Shown here: positions 1-6,859 of the stretch, piece after piece | Layout of the letters: each line of letters starts with the position of its first letter | How positions within the stretch are numbered: the first letter of the stretch is position 1 | Assembly: GCA_963729995.1 (NCBI GenBank) | Contig: CAVSPF010000003.1 | Span: 1,364,001-1,428,000 of the forward strand | DNA from: VRUE01 sp963729995 | GTDB taxonomy: Bacteria > Actinomycetota > Thermoleophilia > Solirubrobacterales > 70-9 | Direction of reading: 5' to 3' | DNA length: 64,000 nucleotides | Program-made: the position numbers and the translations under genes | Notes under the pieces: generated by a model | Seen by the model: only the letters and a program-made list of their open reading frames with translations | Database searches by the model: none | Told to the model about the DNA's origin: nothing

Positions 1-275
1 GAGGCCCCCTGCTGGTTTACCGCGTTCGGTTCCGGCACTTCGGTGCAGCGCGCCCAGTAGCTGTTGTCGTTGTTGAGGTGGAAAGAGTAGCTGGCGATCC
101 CCGCCTCCGCGGCCGCGAAGGAGCGCCTGTAGTCGACGTCCCGCTGGGTGAGGTGGAGGTCGCCGCTGGCGGCTGTCAGCGCCGCAGCCGCGAGCATCGA
201 GACCAGCGAGATCGCGGCGATCACGGCGATCATCGTGTAGCCGTCCTCCTCCCCGAGCCGGTTTCGCAACCTCAT
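1..275 (-). CDS. PilX-like minor pilin, partial (3' end outside window)
   Basis: Reading down from an ATG at 275 gives a short basic leader, an acidic EEDGYT segment and then one hydrophobic helix (about residues 13-36), the layout of a PilX-type pilus assembly protein. The ATG overlaps the stop of the PilW-like gene by 4 bases (ATGA), so the two are translationally coupled. The coding sequence runs off the window edge after about 91 codons. The leader lacks a classic G-FTLIE prepilin site, as is normal for PilX proteins. The family call rests on position and N-terminal layout only. Confidence 0.7.
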   Translation of the reverse strand, partial: MRLRNRLGEEDGYTMIAVIAAISLVSMLAAAALTAASGDLHLTQRDVDYRRSFAAAEAGIASYSFHLNNDNSYWARCTEVPEPNAVNQQGA

Positions 276-958
276 ACGCATGGCAGGTTCACCTGGGCGC
301 TGTCCTCGCTGGCCGGTTCGATCCGCAGCGTCGCCGAGTCGCTGAGGGTGACCGCCGCCCCCGGTTGCGCCGGGACGCTGCCGCTCGGCGCGACCGTGAA
401 GGCGATGTTGACCTGGACGGTTTGGGCTGCGGCTTCTGTGCTCAGCGGGGTTGAAAGCGGCGTGGTCGAGACGTGCCCTCCTTCGTAGGCGAAGTAGCTG
501 AAGAGCGGCACCGCCGCCGGCGGTTCGCCGATCTGGGCCGTACCGACGCCGTCGACCACCTGGACCGGGCTGGAGGGCGAGCCGAAGGTCCAGTTCGAGG
601 GTTCGGTCCCGCTGCCCAGGGCGACGGTTTCGGTGAGCGTCCCGCCCGCGAGGGAGATGACGTACTTGTTGGGCACCGGGCTGACAGCGGAGCCGCTCTT
701 CGAGTAGAGGATCATCGAGCTGCCGCTGCTGCCGGCGCGCACCGGCGCCAACCCCGGCGAGACGCAGGCAGAGTGGAGGCGATCGAGGATCCGGTTCATT
801 GCCGGCCTGCCCCGCTGGTTGGCGTAGACGTGCTGAGCGACCCGGTTCTGCTCGCCGGTCGCGACCTGGACCATCACCAGGATCGCACCGACCACGACCA
901 CCGAAACCGTCATTCCGACCAGCAGCTCGATCAGGGTGTAGCCGCGCTCGTCGCTCAC
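272..958 (-). CDS. PilW-like minor pilin
   Basis: A 228-residue protein begins SDERGYTLIELLVGM, a type III prepilin signal followed by a single hydrophobic helix (about residues 7-32), so it should be cleaved by a prepilin peptidase and join the pilus tip complex. The rest is a secreted, beta-rich domain with no motif I recognise. I place the start at a GTG at 958 that overlaps the stop of the PilV-like gene by 4 bases. An upstream extension is open but is not pilin-like. It sits between PilV- and PilX-like genes, the usual minor pilin order. Confidence 0.8.
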   Translation of the reverse strand: MSDERGYTLIELLVGMTVSVVVVGAILVMVQVATGEQNRVAQHVYANQRGRPAMNRILDRLHSACVSPGLAPVRAGSSGSSMILYSKSGSAVSPVPNKYVISLAGGTLTETVALGSGTEPSNWTFGSPSSPVQVVDGVGTAQIGEPPAAVPLFSYFAYEGGHVSTTPLSTPLSTEAAAQTVQVNIAFTVAPSGSVPAQPGAAVTLSDSATLRIEPASEDSAQVNLPCV

Positions 959-2271
959 GGGCACTTCCCCGTTTCCGCCCCCGCCGCGCCGAGGAAGACG
1001 TTGAGGGTCGTGCCGGCTCCCATTTCTTCGGGGTTCGCCGGGACCGCGAGGCTCGCGGCGCTGACATGCTTGGTTTCGTTGGAGACGCAGACGTTGTAGG
1101 TGCTGAACGGCAGGCCGGGGTCCGGGAGGTTGCCTTTGGAGTTCGTCGTGAACGTCCGCACCTGCGGTTTTTCGGGCGTGCACTTGGTGTCGGCGAGCTT
1201 CACTTCGGCGCCCTGGACCGGTTGGCCGGGTTCGGCTTCGGTACCGCTCCAGGCGGTCAGGTACAGCGCCGGCAGCACGATCGTCACCGGCGTGCTCCCG
1301 CCGGCGGAGACCACCGCTTCGCCGACCGCCCCTTCCGGCGCCGATGCACCGGGGTTGTCTTCTTCGCAGCTGCCGGCGTAGACCGAGTAGGCCGAGGTGA
1401 AGGGGAAGAGCGGCGTCGCGTGCACTTCTCCCACCGGCGTGCCCAGCGTGCCGAACGTCTTCGGGGCTTGCATGCCGCTGTTGAAAGCGACCACCGAGTC
1501 GGCGCTGGAGGGCACCAGTTTTCCTTCGACCATGGTCTGGAAGCTCACCGCGATTTCGCCCGCATGGTCGTACTGGAGCGTCAGGGTGTTGGTGCTCTCT
1601 TCGACGACGCTGGTGCTCTGCGGTTTCGGCGCTTCGCCGTTTTTGTCGACCAGCGAGGAGCCGGAGATCGTCAGCGTGTAGTTGCCCGCCGGCAGGTCGC
1701 CGAAGATCGCGCAGCCGTTGGAGCCGGTCACGCCCGAGAACGTCCCGGCGCCCGTGCCGCTGAGGCCGACGCCTTCGACGCCGCCGTTCTCGGCGTTTTC
1801 GATCTGGATCGCGAGCGAGCCGCTGTTGGCCGAGACCGATCCGTTCGGAGGGGCGACCAGGCTCTGGTCGACCACCGGCGCCCGGCTGCCGAGCGACGGC
1901 CAGGTGATGGTCGAGCGGATCTGGATGTAGTCGGCCGAGGCGGTGCTTTTTTCGCAGGAGGCGGTGCCCGTTTTGTCGGTCTCGAATTCGGCCGCCGATT
2001 CGACCGTGTAGGGCGTCTTTTCGATCGTCACGACCTTCGATTCGTGCAGGTTGGCGAGGGCGGAGATCCGCATCGTCCGCATCCGCGTCAGGTCGGCCTG
2101 CGCGAGCCCCTCCGCCTGCGCCCGGTGCCGCTCCTCAGCCGTCGACCGCGTGGCTGCCCCGAGGGCGCTGAAGACGCCGCCCGTCGCGATGACGAGCATG
2201 ACCGCGCTGACCAGAACCTCGATCAGCACGCTGCCCCGCTCGCTCTCGATCTGACCCATTGCGCGACGCAC
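955..2271 (-). CDS. PilV-like prepilin with large Cna-B-like ectodomain
   Basis: The N-terminus (ERGSVLIEVLVSAVML) is a prepilin-like signal with one membrane helix at about residues 12-35. At about 438 residues it is more than twice the usual PilV length. The extra part contains segments such as GCAIFGDLPAGNYTLTISG and TIVLPALYLTAW, typical of Cna-B or carboxypeptidase-regulatory beta-sandwich domains, and several cysteines that could form disulfides outside the cell. The start is either GTG 2271 or ATG 2259; neither has a strong ribosome site. It overlaps pilW by 4 bases. It may be an adhesive tip pilin; that role is inferred. Confidence 0.75.
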   Translation of the reverse strand: MRRAMGQIESERGSVLIEVLVSAVMLVIATGGVFSALGAATRSTAEERHRAQAEGLAQADLTRMRTMRISALANLHESKVVTIEKTPYTVESAAEFETDKTGTASCEKSTASADYIQIRSTITWPSLGSRAPVVDQSLVAPPNGSVSANSGSLAIQIENAENGGVEGVGLSGTGAGTFSGVTGSNGCAIFGDLPAGNYTLTISGSSLVDKNGEAPKPQSTSVVEESTNTLTLQYDHAGEIAVSFQTMVEGKLVPSSADSVVAFNSGMQAPKTFGTLGTPVGEVHATPLFPFTSAYSVYAGSCEEDNPGASAPEGAVGEAVVSAGGSTPVTIVLPALYLTAWSGTEAEPGQPVQGAEVKLADTKCTPEKPQVRTFTTNSKGNLPDPGLPFSTYNVCVSNETKHVSAASLAVPANPEEMGAGTTLNVFLGAAGAETGKCP

Positions 2272-2381
2272 CCTTTGCCTATCGGCATCCCATTGCCGCT
2301 GCTAAAGCCCGAACCGGTTGCGGTTCTGGACGTTTGATCCACGGAGCGTCCAGGCGCCGCAAACGCCGCGGCCAGGCCAGA

Positions 2382-2939
2382 TCAGCCGGTGCCCCAGTTG
2401 CCGCCTTTCGGGCAACCGCCCTTTTCCTGCACCGTACATGTGAACGACAGGGCGCCTTCGTTGTCAGTGATCGTGAATGCGTTACCGGTGCTCGATTTCG
2501 ATTCGAGCACGTATTTCCTGGCCAGCGCTTCCTTAACGGTGATTTCCGCACTGTTCAGGGTGGGCTCGATTTTGTTGAGATTTTTTCCGGCCCCGGCTTC
2601 TGCGCCGACGTAGCTTCCGCCGTTTTCAGTTGCGTAGGTCTCAATTGCGACCTCGGCGGTGTGCGCGTACTCCTTGGCCTTGGCGTCGCCTGCCTTTTCC
2701 TTCTGGTTGAAGAAGGCCGGCAGCGCGAACGCGGCCAGGATTCCGAGGATGAGCATCACGACGAGGAGCTCGATCAGCGTGAAGCCGGCCTCGTCTCGGC
2801 TCCACGCAAGCCTCCTGCCCAGCGCCCGCCTCCTCGCGCCAGCGCGAGGGTGGCTCCGCGGAGCCGCCTTGCGCCACGAGCGTCTGGTTGATTTCGCCTG
2901 TTCAATCCGCATCGTCGCTCTTTCGGCTCCATATGTCAT
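2382..2939 (-). CDS. pilA: Type IV major-type pilin, second copy
   Basis: The pilin signal EAGFTLIELLVVMLILGILA is followed by the ALPAFFNQK helix extension and a small C-terminal head with two cysteines near the end. The ATG at 2939 has a GGAG eight bases upstream, which gives an unusually long leader of about 51 basic residues before the cleavage site; an ATG at 2912 would shorten it but lacks a good ribosome site. The segment 2670-2793 is nearly identical in DNA to the neighbouring pilin, while the heads have diverged. It lies 110 bases downstream of that pilin on the same strand. Confidence 0.9.
   Translation of the reverse strand: MTYGAERATMRIEQAKSTRRSWRKAAPRSHPRAGARRRALGRRLAWSRDEAGFTLIELLVVMLILGILAAFALPAFFNQKEKAGDAKAKEYAHTAEVAIETYATENGGSYVGAEAGAGKNLNKIEPTLNSAEITVKEALARKYVLESKSSTGNAFTITDNEGALSFTCTVQEKGGCPKGGNWGTG
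2670..2793. repeat. Pilin N-terminal DNA repeat, copy 2 of 2
   Basis: These 124 bases match 3338-3461 at about 94 percent (7 differences by eye), covering the prepilin signal and helix. Identity falls away on both sides. This points to a recent duplication or to gene conversion restricted to the helix-coding part. Confidence 0.85.
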
Positions 2940-2976
2940 CTGTTTAGCTCCGGTGCAACGGCTTGGCCGAAAGCGC

Positions 2977-3006
2977 GAGGGGCGGACCGAAACGGGCCCG
3001 CCCCTC
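2977..3006. other. GC-rich hairpin between the two pilin genes
   Basis: GAGGGGCGG at 2977-2985 pairs with CCGCCCCTC at 2998-3006, with a 12-base loop. There is no T-run on either side. It may slow processing or partly stop transcription so that the first pilin is made in excess; that role is a guess. Confidence 0.5.
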
Positions 3007-3049
3007 GGCAGCGTTCAGCGTGACAGAGCCAAGCTAGATTCAGGCTGGA

Positions 3050-3514
3050 CTAACCGTTGGCCCAGCTTAGGGTGGACGGACAGCCACCTGTTTCTTTGGC
3101 TGTGCAGGGGTAGCTCAGAACACCAGTGGCTTCCCGCTTTATCGAGAACGTCTGCGTGGCCGGACTAGACGTAACTGTGATTTCGTATTCTTTGGCCCCG
3201 ACTTTCGGAATTGTCACGGGGGCACCCGTCAGGGTCGGCTCGATTGCCGCGAGAATCGCCAGCGTTTTACATTCTGTGTATTCGCCGCTGTGTTCGGTCG
3301 CACAGGTCTCCATCGCGACCTGCGCGGAGTGAGCGGTCTCCTTGGCCTTGGCGTCGTTCGCCTTCTGCTTCTGGTTGAAGAAGGCGGGCAGCGCGATCGC
3401 GGCCAGGATTCCGAGGATGAGCATCACGACGAGGAGCTCGATCAGCGTGAAGCCGGCCTCGCTGTCGCCGTTGAGCCGGGCGCCAACCTTGGCCCGGAGG
3501 TTCTGGATAAACAC
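3050..3514 (-). CDS. pilA: Type IV major-type pilin, first copy
   Basis: This 154-residue prepilin has a 21-residue leader, the G/FTLIE cleavage site and the same N-terminal helix as the second pilin. Its head carries four cysteines (ETCATEH, ECKT, YPCTAKETGGC), enough for two disulfides. Translation starts at GTG 3514, preceded by AGGAGGT at good spacing. It is the first gene after the cyclic-di-GMP riboswitch, so it is the gene most directly controlled by the messenger. It is probably the main pilus subunit; which of the two pilins dominates cannot be told from sequence. Confidence 0.92.
   Translation of the reverse strand: MFIQNLRAKVGARLNGDSEAGFTLIELLVVMLILGILAAIALPAFFNQKQKANDAKAKETAHSAQVAMETCATEHSGEYTECKTLAILAAIEPTLTGAPVTIPKVGAKEYEITVTSSPATQTFSIKREATGVLSYPCTAKETGGCPSTLSWANG
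3338..3461. repeat. Pilin N-terminal DNA repeat, copy 1 of 2
   Basis: Partner of 2670-2793, same orientation, about 545 bases between copies; homologous recombination between them could fuse the two pilins. Confidence 0.85.
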
Positions 3515-3585
3515 TAGGTACCTCCTGTGGTCCTAATCGTTTGCGCCAGAGCCCCGTCGCATGAAGCCACGTGGTGTCTGTCGAC

Positions 3586-3672
3586 CCGGTGGCAGCCCGG
3601 CCGGCTCCCCGCAGGGAGCCACCAGGGCTTTGCGCCCCCGCCTCGCGGCGGGTTCGCCTTTGGCACCAAGGC
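3586..3672 (-). ncRNA. Class I cyclic-di-GMP riboswitch (GEMM-I)
   Basis: Read on the minus strand, the segment has the conserved AGGCGAACC, a helix closed by a GCGA (GNRA) tetraloop, then GGGGCGCAAAGCC (tetraloop receptor and ligand-stacking A), a second hairpin, and CCGGGCTGCCACCGG at the 3' end. TTGGTGCC near the 5' end pairs with the terminal GCCACCGG with one mismatch, closing P1. These are the defining elements of the GEMM-I aptamer. It ends about 70 bases before the GTG start of the first pilin, and no strong terminator is visible between, so control may be at translation. Known GEMM-I switches often control pilus and motility genes. Confidence 0.9.
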
Positions 3673-3875
3673 ACTGGCAGATTCATCACAAGCCCCTCAT
3701 CGACCCACCGCCGGCCAGCTTGAGCCGCTGCAAGCCAGATTTCCCAAGAGGCTCACTATTCGCATGGGAGCAGCAGAGAAATCGAAATCCGACCTCCCCA
3801 AAAATGCGATCGCGCCTACCCGCCGCAAGACAAACGTCCAGGCAGAGGAGGACCCCGCGGACGATCACGATCTGC
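3673..3875. other. Gene-free stretch upstream of the riboswitch
   Basis: About 200 bases lie between the riboswitch and the vapC stop. The pilin promoter should be here on the minus strand, but I see no convincing -35/-10 pair. The base composition is lower in GC than the surroundings, in keeping with a regulatory region or an insertion boundary. Confidence 0.4.
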
Positions 3876-4304
3876 TCAGCGCAGCGGGTCGCTCCAGCGC
3901 AGTCCTTCGAAGCGGGAGAAGTCGGCGTCGCGGGAGCACAGCTCGGCGCCGTGCTCGATCGCCAGCGCCGCGAGGTGAGCGTCGCTGGTCAGGTTGCCGG
4001 CGGTGCCCAGCGGCTCCAGCAGCTCGCGCAGGAAGGCGGCATGCCGCTCGCTCGGGTGGACGACCGTTGCCACCGGCGAGCCCAGCCAGCTCTCGACGAA
4101 TTCGAAGGCCCGCGCAAGCGAGAGGGCATTGCCAAAGGCCGCCGGGTTGGTCGAGAGGCGGATGAAGCCGAGCAGGGCCAGCCAGGCGAAGCCGACCTCC
4201 TCAGTCCCCGAGAGCACCTGCTCGAGCCAGGACCTCGCCCGCGCGTGGTGGCGCGAGGACTCGTCGACCGCGTAGATCAGCAGGTTGACGTCCGGCAGCT
4301 TCAC
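3876..4304 (-). CDS. vapC: PIN-domain toxin VapC (pair 1)
   Basis: The 142-residue protein has PIN-domain landmarks: LPDVNLLIYAVD at the N-terminus with the first acidic residue, a central acidic helix, and TSDAHLAALAIEHGAELCSRD, DFSRF at the C-terminus carrying the last catalytic aspartates. VapC toxins are Mg2+-dependent ribonucleases, mostly cutting tRNA or rRNA. Its ATG overlaps the antitoxin stop by 4 bases, the standard antitoxin-then-toxin order. The pair sits between the pilin operon and pilC, interrupting what is otherwise a pilus locus. Confidence 0.9.
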   Translation of the reverse strand: MKLPDVNLLIYAVDESSRHHARARSWLEQVLSGTEEVGFAWLALLGFIRLSTNPAAFGNALSLARAFEFVESWLGSPVATVVHPSERHAAFLRELLEPLGTAGNLTSDAHLAALAIEHGAELCSRDADFSRFEGLRWSDPLR

Positions 4305-4564
4305 TTGCCGAGGCGGAGCTTGCGAATCGTCTCGGCGTCTTCCAATTCGCCCGCCAGCGCCAGGGCCTTGTCGAGGTTGACGCCCGGCCTGGCTTCCAGG
4401 CGCTGCGGAGGCGGGAGGCGATAGGGGCGCGGCTTCGCCTCGCTCCGCTCGAAGCCGCGCCGCACGCTGGCGTTCAGCGCCTCCTTGAAGGAGATGTCGC
4501 GCTCGCGGGCCAGCCGCTTCAGCTTCGCCGCGACATCGGGGTCGAGGGTCACCGTGGTCCGCAT
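4301..4564 (-). CDS. vapB: Ribbon-helix-helix antitoxin VapB (pair 1)
   Basis: The N-terminus MRTTVTLDPDVAAKLKRLA followed by RDISFKEALNASVRRG is a ribbon-helix-helix DNA-binding fold, here 87 residues. The C-terminal tail (LDKALALAGELEDAETIRKL) should wrap the toxin. Such antitoxins also repress their own promoter as a complex with the toxin. The gene starts at ATG 4564 and is the first of a two-gene unit. Confidence 0.88.
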   Translation of the reverse strand: MRTTVTLDPDVAAKLKRLARERDISFKEALNASVRRGFERSEAKPRPYRLPPPQRLEARPGVNLDKALALAGELEDAETIRKLRLGK

Positions 4565-4658
4565 GGAGGCATCATAGCAGCAGCTTCAGTGCTGTCATGA
4601 TGCCTTCAGCGTGTCGCTACCGAGAAGGGCCAGACCCTCGCCGCGGCGGCTCTCCCGG

Positions 4659-5849
4659 TCAACCGGGACGGTCATGGCCGCCAGGCGTGGCGAGCCGCTC
4701 CTCGAAGCGATCGAGCAGGTTCCACAGGCCCTGGGCCTCCCACACCCGGCCCCAGTTGCGCTTTGTGACCAGCTTGAGCACCCCCCGCTCCTCCAGGGTA
4801 TTGAGAGCCTGGCGAGCCGCCTCCTCGGAGGTCCCGGCAAGTGCCGCCGCCTTCTTCACGTCGATCACGGGCTGAGCCGGGAGGGCGTCGATGACCCTCT
4901 CCGCGGTTGAGCCGCGCCGGACGCTGGCCCTGCCTCGCCACTCGGCTTGCAATTCGGTCAGGCGTTCGCCGAAGTCTCCCGCCGCACGCGAGGCGGAAAT
5001 CGTCGTCTGGGCGAAATAGGCCGTCCAATCGGCTTCTCGCCCGCTTCTGTAGGCGGTCAGAGCCCTGACGTAGCCATCGACGTCGGTCGCCATCAGAAGG
5101 CTGATGGGCGGCACATGATGCTGCGCGAGACCGCGACGCCTGAAGATCACGTGAATCAGACAACGCCCGACGCGACCGTTCCCGTCCGGAAACGGATGGA
5201 TGGTCTCGAACTGGGCGTGGACAAGCGCAGCCTGCAGGGTCGCCGGGAGATCCTCATGATTCATGAACTCGGCCAGATCCTCGAGCAGCGGCGTAACCTC
5301 ATTCGCGGGGGGAGGGATGAAGTCTGAACCGACAGGAGTGTGGTAGCGGCCGCCGATCCAATTCTGGCTGTTCCGAACCCTGCCGGCAATCTTCGGCTGG
5401 GTGGCGCTCATCAGAGTGCGATGGAGATCGATGATTGACCGCGCGGTAATCGTGGCGGCTCCCGATCCGATGCGGATTGCCTGCTCCATAGCCTCGATGT
5501 TCGCCAGCACCTCCTGCGCTCTCTGGTCGGCGGCCCCCCGAGGGTCGTAGCCGGCCTCGCTGATCCGTCTGTGGGAGATGAGAAGACCCTCGATCCGCGA
5601 GGACGCCAGAGACTCCTGCCGCAGCAGCTGGCGGGCCAGCGCCTCGATCTGATGAGCTCGCGCGGGATCGAGCCGATTGAGCTCGCGAACCGCCGCGTCG
5701 GCGTCGGAAAGGAGGCGTGAGAGCGCCCCCGTGAGCTGAGGGTCGTAATCCGCGATCGCGTCGGGGACATAAGCCCTGAAGCGCGCCGGCTGGCGCTCGG
5801 CACGAGTCTGCCCCGCGGGGTTTCCATGCCATAGCTGCTCTACGTAACG
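4659..5849 (-). CDS. Fic family AMP-transferase with winged-helix tail
   Basis: The Fic motif HPFPDGNGRVGR (about residues 215-226 of the longest frame) gives the catalytic His, the phosphate-binding Asp/Asn and the Arg residues. Near residue 88 is SSRIEG, the inhibitory S-x3-E-G motif, so this is a class II, self-inhibited Fic enzyme. The C-terminal 60 residues (KKAAALAGTSEEAARQAL) look like a winged helix, as in Fic proteins that bind DNA. The longest frame opens at 5864; the first few residues are uncertain and a slightly later start is possible. It could be a standalone regulator or a toxin whose antitoxin is its own inhibitory helix. Confidence 0.85.
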   Translation of the reverse strand, partial: RYVEQLWHGNPAGQTRAERQPARFRAYVPDAIADYDPQLTGALSRLLSDADAAVRELNRLDPARAHQIEALARQLLRQESLASSRIEGLLISHRRISEAGYDPRGAADQRAQEVLANIEAMEQAIRIGSGAATITARSIIDLHRTLMSATQPKIAGRVRNSQNWIGGRYHTPVGSDFIPPPANEVTPLLEDLAEFMNHEDLPATLQAALVHAQFETIHPFPDGNGRVGRCLIHVIFRRRGLAQHHVPPISLLMATDVDGYVRALTAYRSGREADWTAYFAQTTISASRAAGDFGERLTELQAEWRGRASVRRGSTAERVIDALPAQPVIDVKKAAALAGTSEEAARQALNTLEERGVLKLVTKRNWGRVWEAQGLWNLLDRFEERLATPGGHDRPG

Positions 5850-5872
5850 ACCTCGGATGCCCATCTTCCTCC

Positions 5873-5941
5873 CCTGGAAAGGTAGCGCAGCTTTCCAAGG
5901 TTGTCTCTATTTCCTTGGATTTGCTCCCAACCATTCCAAGG
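5873..5941. promoter_or_regulatory. TCCAAGG/CCTTGGA repeats upstream of fic
   Basis: TTTCCAAGG (5892-5900), CCTTGGA (5913-5919) and TTCCAAGG (5934-5941) alternate in orientation at about 20-base spacing, with a weaker CCTGGAAAGG at 5873-5882. Evenly spaced inverted boxes directly upstream of fic suggest an operator, perhaps bound by the winged helix of the Fic protein itself. This is inference from spacing and position. Confidence 0.5.
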
Positions 5942-5964
5942 TTAGCGGGGGCGTGTGCGCTCCG

Positions 5965-6029
5965 CGGATCTTTTCCTGGATGCTGAACATCGACAGGTAC
6001 ACCGAGACGACGATGAAGCCGACGTCGGC
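5965..6029 (-). pseudogene. Remnant of a pilC 3' end
   Basis: On the minus strand this 65-base piece encodes GFIVVSVYLSMFSIQEKIR, against GFIVIAMYLPLFSIYEKIR at the end of the intact PilC. The DNA matches 6866-6930 at about 80 percent. The stop codon of pilC is absent and the frame runs on into unrelated sequence. Its upstream edge coincides with the stop codon of the second vapC gene. It is most simply a leftover of a second, diverged pilC copy trimmed when the toxin block arrived. Confidence 0.75.
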
Positions 6030-6439
6030 TAAACAGGGACGAGCGTGAGCCGCTCGCCGGCTTTCGCAAGCGCTTCCATGTCGGCCGGGTCAGACGTGAC
6101 GACCGCCGCTCGGTACTCCACCGCGCAGCAGACGACGTGGGCATCGGCAATGTCGCTGGCATCGCGCGCGCCAAGTCGCTCACCGACTTCCTTCGCGCGC
6201 CTTTCGTCGAGCGAGTCGGTTTCCATGCCAGCGACGAGGCGGGCGAGTCGTGCCGATCGCGGACCGCCACGCCATGCCTGAGCGAGAGCACTGGCTGGGA
6301 TCACAACCATCGCCTCGGCGTCCATCGCTGTCTCGATGAATGCCGCCATGTGCCTGTTCGCGCGCTCGAAGGCGATCAACGCTCCGGCGTCGAGGACGAT
6401 GTCTCCTGAAATGCTCTTCCCAGCTCCTTGCGGGCCCAT
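6029..6439 (-). CDS. vapC: PIN-domain toxin VapC (pair 2)
   Basis: After SGDIVLDAGALIAFERAN, which holds the first PIN aspartate, come a central acidic helix and DIADAHVVCCAVEYRAAVVT, SDPADMEAL with the remaining acidic residues. I start it at ATG 6439, giving 136 residues and a 64-base overlap with the antitoxin; the frame is open further upstream to 6481 and a shorter start near the DIVLDAG segment is also possible. It is unrelated in detail to pair 1, so the two pairs are not a recent duplication. The stop codon abuts the pilC remnant. Confidence 0.85.
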   Translation of the reverse strand: MGPQGAGKSISGDIVLDAGALIAFERANRHMAAFIETAMDAEAMVVIPASALAQAWRGGPRSARLARLVAGMETDSLDERRAKEVGERLGARDASDIADAHVVCCAVEYRAAVVTSDPADMEALAKAGERLTLVPV

Positions 6440-6648
6440 TCCCTCGCCTCCTCGCCGATCGGACCGAACTCCGCTTCCCAAAGATCCAACGCCTCGCGCA
6501 GCGCCCGTTTCCTGCCGCGCGCCTTGAGCGCGTCTTCAACCGCGGCGGACACGTTGGGGGCGTCGCCAGCCTCCACCTCGGCGCGCGCAATCTGCAGCAC
6601 CTCGGGCTCCACGGATATCGTGAACCGCTCCTTCATACGCACCATCAT
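6376..6648 (-). CDS. vapB: VapB-type antitoxin (pair 2)
   Basis: A 90-residue protein: KERFTISVEPEVLQIARAEV is a beta strand and helix of the ribbon-helix-helix type, then APNVSAAVEDALKARGRKRA, and a C-terminal amphipathic tail (LDLWEAEFGPIGEEAREWA) of the kind that covers a toxin. Starts at 6648, 6645 or 6633 are all possible. It overlaps the toxin downstream by 64 bases, so expression is coupled. Confidence 0.82.
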   Translation of the reverse strand: MMVRMKERFTISVEPEVLQIARAEVEAGDAPNVSAAVEDALKARGRKRALREALDLWEAEFGPIGEEAREWARKELGRAFQETSSSTPER

Positions 6649-6859
6649 ACGCTTGACCTCCCTCGCCGTTCCGATCGACCATACGGAGGCAACTCACACG
6701 CGTGGCGCGCTCGATGTGACAACTCCGTCAAGGGCAGACCGCGAGCACCACCCGCCCGGCTGTCTGGCTGCACGACTTGTGGCGGTCAACCGGATGGCCG
6801 GTGCGCCTGCCGGCATGAGCAAGTGAAGCAGTCGTTTGACTACCTGAGTTGTCAGGCGC

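Noticed and set aside
2977..3006. Rho-independent terminator between the pilins
   Set aside because: The stem is strong, but no T-run follows, so it is listed only as a hairpin.
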